64,000 nucleotides of DNA from positions 16,232,201-16,296,200 of the forward strand of contig CM037469.1 of NCBI GenBank assembly GCA_021014325.1, given 5' to 3'. Position numbers and translations under genes: made by a program. Each line of letters begins with the position of its first letter. Position 1 is the first letter of the stretch. The DNA comes from Plazaster borealis. Its lineage: Eukaryota; Echinodermata; Asteroidea; Forcipulatida; Labidiasteridae. This document shows, piece after piece, positions 11,335 through 20,300 of the stretch. The notes under the pieces were generated by a model. It saw only the letters and a list, made by a program, of their open reading frames with translations, was not told the DNA's origin and ran no database searches.

Positions 11335-14300
11335 CTGAATAGTGGGGTAGTCAAAAAAGAAATATTTTTATCAGAGCTTGTAATATAGGAGGCGGGGTTC
11401 TAGACCTTGAAGGATCAAGGGGCAATCTAGTTAGTTTTGCCAAGACCTAGGCCGTATCCGAATTGGCGGTTAAAGCTACGGCTACGGCTGTTGCTAAGGG
11501 TGTTGCTAAGAACGTCCTATACTTCAATGCATGATGACGCGTAGCCGTAGCTGTAGCCGGCATTTCGGACACGGCCACACTCTTATACATACCATGCCCG
11601 ATATAGGGCAGAGGGTGTGTCTCCCCCCCCAATGTTCCCATACTTTAACACACTACTTTCCTCTTGTACAGAACTATGCACCTACAATTCTCTAAAGAAC
11701 TCCTGAGATTCCAAGCACACAATGAAGACACAAAAGGGGGGGGGGGTACACCATGCCCCCATTATTGAGCACCAAATGTACACTCTAAATGAAAATAATC
11801 TCTCTCTGAGATTTGGTGGTTCTGAAAAGAACAGATGATATAAGGACTCAAAAGTTTCGATCAGGATGCTCTGATGGTCTTCACAAAAAGTTAAAAAGGA
11901 GGTGGTTATAAACACGATTTCTTTTGGTGATTTTTGAACCCAATACATGAGGAGGCAGGGTTCCAGACAACAATTTGTTATGTTTTTTCCTTTAATGTGC
12001 TACTTCCTTATTTCTATACTAATCCAAAAAGCAAGTTGGTAACAAAACTACAGGGAAACACCAGTGTTATACATAAAGTATATAACCAAGTAACTATCAA
12101 TAAATAGTAAACTTGCGGGTACAACAATGTGTAAAATCTCTTTTGGAGGAAGGTTGGCTCTGAAAAGAGCCGGTGTGGTCTCGACGTTTCGAACAGTATA
12201 CTCTGCTCGTCTTCAGGAGAATGCAAAAGAGATTTTACACATGGTTGTACCCATGTTTACTATTTTTTTATAGTTACTTCTTATTTTTCCACACCATGCA
12301 AAGCTTCAAACACCACTTAATACTGAAAACAAATATTTGAACAGCCAACTTGGAGCTGGAAGTAGTGAACACCTAATGACTTACAATCTGGATACCTAGC
12401 AAAATGCACGATGTCACTGTGATCAAGTGGTTAGAATGCAGGACTTGCTATCACAAGGTTGTGGGTTCGATTCCTACCGAGTTAACCGCTGATTTCACAA
12501 TGACTAGAATAAGTATTGTCGCCTAGTTACTGAATCACAATATATTATGTGCAATTCATAATCATAGACATTAAACCAACGCTTGTACGAGAGAGATTGG
12601 CTGTTGCCAGCTTGGTGTCTAATCCCTTTGTGGGAGGTTTGCCGAGTTCCCTTGTTGGGAAGATCATCTAAACAAACAAAACAAACAAACAAACAAAAGA
12701 AGATCCCACTTACCAAATGGAAGACATTTTTGCGCATCTGGCGAAGCATTCCAGGGAACATCGGTCTGAGGAATTCCTGAATATTTCTTGGCCAGTGAGA
12801 GTAGCGATCGTCCTTCTCCAAATCGTTCAGATACTATAAATTTAAACAATGCAACCTTTCAACCCTCCTACTGTTTGACTGTTTAATTTCAACCACTCTG
12901 GGTTTTAGACCCCTTGCATAGGACATCACAAGCTCAAATAGCGCCCTCACTGAAGTCATAGAGAGAGACTTCTCCTTGGCCAGGGCCAACAGCACATTTT
13001 CATAGAATTGTCATCAGCGATGGCAATGTATGCAAGAAGTCTATATTGGTTCTTGGCCTTGCTTGAGGTGAATAAGTGAAGTCCAAAGAGGAACAAGTAT
13101 TCGTCTCAATTCACCAGGGCTTTATTAAGCCTAGGTTAACCTGCACTACACAACACACGGTACCTACGACTTTACGTCCCATCCGAAGGACGAAACAATA
13201 ATGGTGAAGTGTCTTGCTTAAGGACACAAGTGTCACAGACCGTGACTCGAACCCACACTCTACTGATCAGAAACCCAAGAGCATTGAGTCCGGTGCTCTT
13301 AACCGCTCGGCCACAACACGCCGAAGATCAATGGATTTACTCGGCATGTCTGCTGCAAATTAGGGGTAGATAAATGATGGCGCTGTCCAATTCAGTGACA
13401 CTCCAACACTGTTTCAAGGTGGTTTGTTATAAATAAAAATGCGGATATAATTTTTGAGCGATACTTTTTGTTAGAAGGTGACTGGTTTTGCAACTAACAT
13501 TCTTCGGTGGAAGATAATGATGAGTCACTCAAAAAAAGGTGTTTTTTAAGGATTTAAACAAAGTTTCAGCTAAGTAGTTTACAAATTACAAAAACTAATT
13601 TCCAAATGTGGAAGATTTAGTTTTGAAATTGTTGACTGTGAAAATTGCAAAAATACCATCCATGAAAGTGTCTTATTGCATATCCTGGCCTAAGATGATG
13701 ACCACCCTGTCACCTTGTTCGACTTACCAAGATGCCGTTATCCCTGATGTCCACTGCGTATGTACTATCTTGAGAAGCAATCTGTACCCTCATCAGCTGG
13801 GCGGCAGCTTCACCGCTAGCACCGAGGAATGCAGTCCGCCCAGCATACGGCTCTCTGAACGAAGGAGCTCAAGCAGCCTGGAAGGTCAAGAGAAAAATTA
13901 TTGAATTGAACCCTCTCGTTGCCAAATTGGTTTGACATAAACTACCGCTGGTGACAGGTTTGTTTGATCACTCAAGCGTGAAGCACACATCCTTACCCAA
14001 CAGGAAGGTTTGGTTCAAAGGCCATTTTTACAAACCCTATTATCTCTTTGAAGCAATTGTTTTATAGCAAAATAAGTAACAACAAATTTCTTACTTATTG
14101 AATTCTCATTCAAATAATAAAAATACCTTTGAAATTGGCCGATAAATGTAACAATAAGGTTTTGGTCTTTGTTTCAGTGTGATCTAAAGACATTGTGTTT
14201 ACAGGTTGAAAATTGTGCATGTTTTTTTTTGTTATACTATTTTTCACTATTTTCTCCTGACTCACACAACGGATTAGGCCCAAATTTTCACAGGTTTGTT

Positions 14301-17300
14301 ATTTCATGTATATGGTTGATCACCACAATACATGAACACTGTCTGCGACTATTTTGACAACTCTACCAATCCTGTATAATATCTCTAAAGAAAGTGGATA
14401 TTTTGCGTTTGAATTCTTGGCAGAAGACTAGACAAAATGGTCTCACAAAAAGATGAACACTGTCTGCGACTATTTTGACAGCCCTACCAATCCTGTATTA
14501 TACCTTAAAAGATGTGGATATTTTGCTTTTGAATTCTTGGCAGAAGACTACACAAAATGGTCTCCCAAAAAAACATGAACACTGTCTGCGACTATTTTGA
14601 CAACTCTACCAATCCTGTATAATATCTCTAAAGAAAGTGGATATTTTGCGTTTGAATTCTTGGCAGAAGACTAGACAAAATGGTCTCACAAAAAAACATG
14701 AACACTGTCTGCGACTATTTTGACAGCTCAACCAATCCTGTATAATACCTTAAAAGATGTGGATATTTTGCGTTTGAATTCTTGGCAGAAGACTAAGACT
14801 AAATGGTCTCACAAAAAACATGAACAGTCTGCGACTATTTTGACAGCTCTACAAATCCTGCATAATACCTTAAAAGATGTGGATATTTTGCTTTTGAATT
14901 CTTGGCAGATGACTAGACACGCGGTCAAAAATCTGGCGAATTTGTCATCGAAGTTGCAAGAAAATGATGAAAGAAAAAACATCCTTGTTGTACAAATTTG
15001 TGTGCTTTCAGATAGGAATAAAAACTTCTTACAAGAAGTTTTTATTATTTTAGTGAGAAATTACCTCTTTCTCAAAAACTACGTTACTTCAGAGGGCGTC
15101 GTTTCCTACAATGTTTTATACTATCAACAGCTCTCCGTTGCTTGTTACCAAGTAAGTTTTTATGTTAATATTTGTTTTGAGTCATTACCAAACGTGTACG
15201 GTACCTTTAAAGAAAGTGGATATTTTGCGTTTAAATTCTTGGCAGAAGACTAGACAAAATGGACTTACAAGAAGGGTTCTGCTACATCAGTGTCGATGAC
15301 GAGACCATTCAGCATCAAGACCGTCTCACCTGGTGCAGTTCCATAATTTGCTTCAAACACCTACAAATAAAATAGTAATCATACGGCCACAAAGATAAAA
15401 AAAATTGTTGATCGTCCCCGCCCGACACTAAGAAACCCCCCCGACCCCATTTTCCTTATTTAAAAAAAAAAATTATCAATGATCTTTTCAGTCAAATTTG
15501 GCTCCCAGATTTTTCAGCGGATATTTTTTCAAAATCCATAAGTTAAAATAGAGGTTTGAAGAAAGGTTATTCATGTTGGAAAAAAAGAAAAAGAAAAGAA
15601 AAAAAACCCCTCCTACCCCAATTACCACCAAAAAAGGACGATCAACAATTTGTTTTTTATGGCCCTGAAAGTAGAATAACATATACTCTTCTTTCAAATC
15701 TTGTTTCAACAGAAGGAACCTTTCCTGTTTGTAATATTAATTTCTTTCTTTTTGATATTTTCAGCAGTCTGCATTAACAGTGGTCTGCTGGCCAAATGTC
15801 AGTTAAAACACATGAGGACCAGTTAAAAGTGGTCCAGCCAGCTAGTTCAGTGTTGAAAAGCATCCCTATTTAATTTGAATTTTAAACAAGTACCAAAGCT
15901 GATGGACCAGTGAAATGACAAGCTAACTGGTCCTGCTGGCTAGTCACTTAAAAAAGTTAAAAGGCAAACCCAGATTTTACTGAAATCTCAAAACAAGTAT
16001 TTCACCTTTTGGTTTTCCAGGATCTCTTTCTTGACCTCATCTTTGACCTGCGTCTTGACCAGTGAGCTGGCCAGTATAGGGAAGTTCTGACTGATGTCCC
16101 TGAGGACCCCAAGGGCGTTACCGACCGGTGTGGACAACACTCGCTGAGCCGCTTGAAATGAAATAGCTGAAAACAAACACAGACGAAAAACGTAAATCAA
16201 TACATCTAATTACCCTGCTCTGATTGGTTCATGTACGTGGCGTGTCGTGGCCGAGCGGATAAGAACACCGAACTCAAGCTCTGGTGTTTCTGATCAGCAG
16301 AGTGTGGGTTCGAATCCCAGTTGTGACACTTGTGTCCTTAAGCAAGACACTTAACCACATGGTTCGTCCTTCGGATGGGACATAAAGCCGTTGGTTCCAC
16401 GTAATGTAATGCACGTAAAAGAACCCAGTGCACTTATCGTGAAGAGAAGGGGTTCGCCCCGGTGTTCCTGGTCTGATCGGCAGCATATATTGCGCCACAG
16501 CACCTTGTAAATCATTGCATGGTGCTATAAATGAATAGGCCTCATACTTCAAACGTAGCTCCACAAACCTTGCAGAAAAAATTTGTAGTCAGACAATTGT
16601 GCGCTTAGAAACATCCGTATTAAGTGCCTAATAAATGTTGTGTATTATTATTATTATTATTACTTGCTAGCCATAGACTTCACACAAAAGCTTACTTTGT
16701 AGCTGCCATGCTTTCAGTGGAACCATCTTCCTAGTACTTTCCAGCAGTGAGGTACGGAAACTGTTGAGGTTTTCCATTAGGTCTGGGTGTAACTCCCTGA
16801 AAACAATAAGGACAAATTATACAAAACTATAAACAAATTAAGTATATAAACCCTATTGTAGAATTATGTAGCTTATCCGCAGCTTCCATGGATACCAGAT
16901 CTTTGTCAACTGATGGGGCTACACTTGTGAAACAAGGCGAAATAAATGAAACAAATAAACACTGAAATTATTGAAAACTATTGACTTTTAACATTACAAA
17001 AACCGGTTTTTCATATTCAATTATATCAGAGTGGCTTTTTTCCTTCTCCTAAGTTCTGGGCAAATAGACTGATTGCGCAACCAATGTTTACATGTCATCA
17101 CGTGAATTACAGTGGGTACTATGTCATCTCAGCTGATGGCAAAGACGTGTAAAGATGCTGTGACAGAGCGAGTACATCGACAGTCGGCTTAATTTTTGGT
17201 AACTAATAACACAGTTTCTGTAGGCCTTTTACTAAAGTTGTATGTTGTGCATTGATTTAAATCACATTACTGTTTCATAAAAGACCAGTATTCTACAAAA

Positions 17301-20300
17301 AAAGCAGTTTATTTTGAGCTATGCACTACCAGCGTCAAACAACGATGCAGCCACCCGGTGATTTTGTTTGTACTGTAAATCACTGCAATCAAAGTAAAGA
17401 GAGTGGGGGAAAGAGCATTTAAACCTGGAATTTCAAATAGACAAAGGAATCACACGGTTTTGCAAACCCTTTTCTTTTGGATGATTTTAGCTTCAAAATT
17501 GTGACAATCTTGTGTTGAAAATTGTGTGATTGCGGTCATACTGCTGGCCCCAACGTTCCGGCAACTACCACACCGTGAACATGACATTCCTTGTAGAATT
17601 TCCAAGACTTGCTGGAACTGTCCTTACTGGCTTTATTCAGCCACTCTGGTAAGGTCTCCGGTACATACAAACTCTGGATTATTCTTCACCGATTTTGAGG
17701 AAAAAAAAGTCTTGTTTGTTGATGTTTGATAACCACTGGTAGGTCACATGACTTGAAGAGTACAATCGGTCTACTGTAGTCCAATTTGGGAGAAGGCGTC
17801 AAAATCTAAAACAAGCCCATTCTGAAGGAGAGCCAGATTTATTTTGTCACTGCCTTCCAAATTGCCAGCTTTTCAACTTGAGATTTTACTGGAAGCTCCA
17901 CAGACTGTCTTGAATGTTACTCTGGTCTTACGAGTTGAGTTTTAAAAGCTACTCACTTGAGTTTTGAGAAGACAAACCCCTGTACTTCGTCCGGAGCGTT
18001 GTCATCCTCATCATGTGATTGGCTTCCTCCCTCTTTGACCTCTGTGTCATCCACGGCTTTATACTCGGTGCTCTTTATGGCTAGCTCTACACCGTAGCCT
18101 GACAGGCGTACTTGTCTCTCAGATTTATCCTGTATTTACAAGACATGCGTAGTGGCAGTAGTAAGGAAGGAAAAGGGGGAAGGGGACACAACCCACCGTA
18201 TTTTTTCTTTGCTCTTAGGGACCTTGTCAAAATTAGTCCAGAACGACCAGCGGATAAGTACTGTCTAGGACAAGGTTTTTTACCCGCTGTTAACTCACCT
18301 TGTTTAAAATTGGGTGTGTCAGAGAAAACATGGGAGAAGTTTACAGTGCCTGGGGTTACATTTGTTTACAAACTGCAGAGACTTAGATCGCTATCTACTG
18401 GAAAACAAGCAGGGGGTCTCTATATGTCACACTACAAATTTTCTTAGTTAAATATATAATGACCTCCAAACCTTCCAGATCGGTCCAAACCGCAAGTTTT
18501 TTTTATACATTTAATCAGCCAGTCAAACTGCAGAGCGCTAAGTGAGGTGGATTGGCATAGGGCTTGTTTTTGTTTTTTGTTTTTTGAAAATTCATTCATT
18601 CAAACTTATATTTATTTCCATACTTCATGAAAACAGAGTCGGAGAACTGTGTGCTTTTCAGCAAGTTAAATTCGGTCTCTCATAGGAATAGTCCGACAGA
18701 AATCCAACACAAATTTGACATCGGAGAATTGTTAACCGACTACCCGTCTTGGATTAATTTTGACAAGCCCCTTCCCTTTCCCCCACACGTACACATGTTT
18801 GTTGACTCTAAAAATCCAGTGCTTCTCTTTGTTCTCCCTTTGCTTGGACTTTTTTAGCGACATCCCGATTGGTTTTGTACACGAAAGTGAAGCGAAAGAA
18901 TATCTTCGCTCAGCCATCACACCCGTATCCTTTATTTTAAAGTCCTGAGTTTCAACAATTAAACTAAACCTGCTCAGGCACACACAACCCAGTGTGGACA
19001 CACCTGTAACCGAGGACCTCCTATTTAATTGCGGTTCTATGCTCACAGTTTGGCCTATTTCATCATTATCCTAGTTCTAGTTTATTATATTAAAAACAGT
19101 GACAAAAATAAGGAAAATGTAATTTGGTTTCACCTTCACATAATGTCTCAGGACATATTGCACAGTTCCAGCATTGGCCGATTTTTTCAGTTGTTTGTGA
19201 AAGTATTTCATCTGTGAATCAAGGTTGCCGATATGTCCGTACAGAATCACCACTACTGAGTTGTTTTTCGATCCGGGATAGCTGTGATCCACCTCATAAA
19301 TACTTGGCTTGGGTCTGAGGGAGAAACCAAAATTGAGTAAAAATAAACAGGATATTTATAAGTAGGATTTGAAACTTTGCATGGTGGAGGTATAACTAAG
19401 AAAGGTTTGCGGTAACACCATGTGAATATCTCTTTTGAGTAGTGTTGGTTCTGAAAAGAACCGGTGGTTAACGACTCAACGTTTTGATCAGTATGCTCTG
19501 ATCGTCTTCAGGAGAATGCTGGACTCTGTTTAGTCCCACTCAAGCCTACACACTTCACCGAACTAAGCCCAGCTTATCCAGTTCCCGCCTTCGCGCAACA
19601 CCAAGCTCAAGCACTTAATCAGCATCCAGCAACAGAGTCCAGCATTCTCCTGAAGACGATCAGAGCATACTGATCGAAACGTTGAGTCGTTAACCACCAG
19701 TTCTTTTCAGAACCAACACTACTCAAAAGAGATATTCACATGGAGTTACCACAAACCTCTCTTAGGATATTTATAAAGCGCCTTTTACCAGAGCATGCAA
19801 AGCGCTAGAAAAGGAAAAAAGACAAAAACAGAAGAAAGACAGGAGAAACCCAGATTACATGCAAACAGAGTAACAATGTTTTTTTCAAAAAGGAGTGAGA
19901 CCGGTTGAATTTCTAACAGGAGTAATAAGTTTGTTCCATAGCCGAGGAGCAGAGAAAGAAAAAACCTGGTCACCAATGCAAGAATGTGAGATTTGGGAAC
20001 ATCAAGACATCCGCCTACAGAAAAACAAAGACAGTCTGAGGAAGACTTCTGGGTATGAAGTAGAGATGAGAGGTAAATAGGTTTCATACTTCATTTCTCA
20101 ATACCTTTTTATATTGATATAACAAAGAAAGTGTCTCGCAGGGAATTTGTTTACTGAAATTGTTAGTTCTTTTCAAGCTTTTTTATAACTATTGTTAAAG
20201 ACGGTACGAGTCTTTGAGATACTGTTTCCTTCACACATTAAAAAGACGTACTTGCAATAGTCTTACCTTTCGTTGGCCGAACTGATAAGTTTTTCCAATT

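Noticed and set aside
14332..14925. Possible CRISPR-like repeat array
   Set aside because: Units are contiguous 122-bp minisatellite repeats without unique spacers, in an animal intron.
14720..15253. 177-residue ORF
   Set aside because: Reads through minisatellite and MITE; the same peptide fragments recur in other MITE copies (e.g. 2,083-2,358, 58,778-59,017).
16242..16329. tRNA-Leu/Ser-like gene
   Set aside because: A and B boxes are present, but it is the head of a SINE with body and 3' tail and recurs at other loci in the same form.
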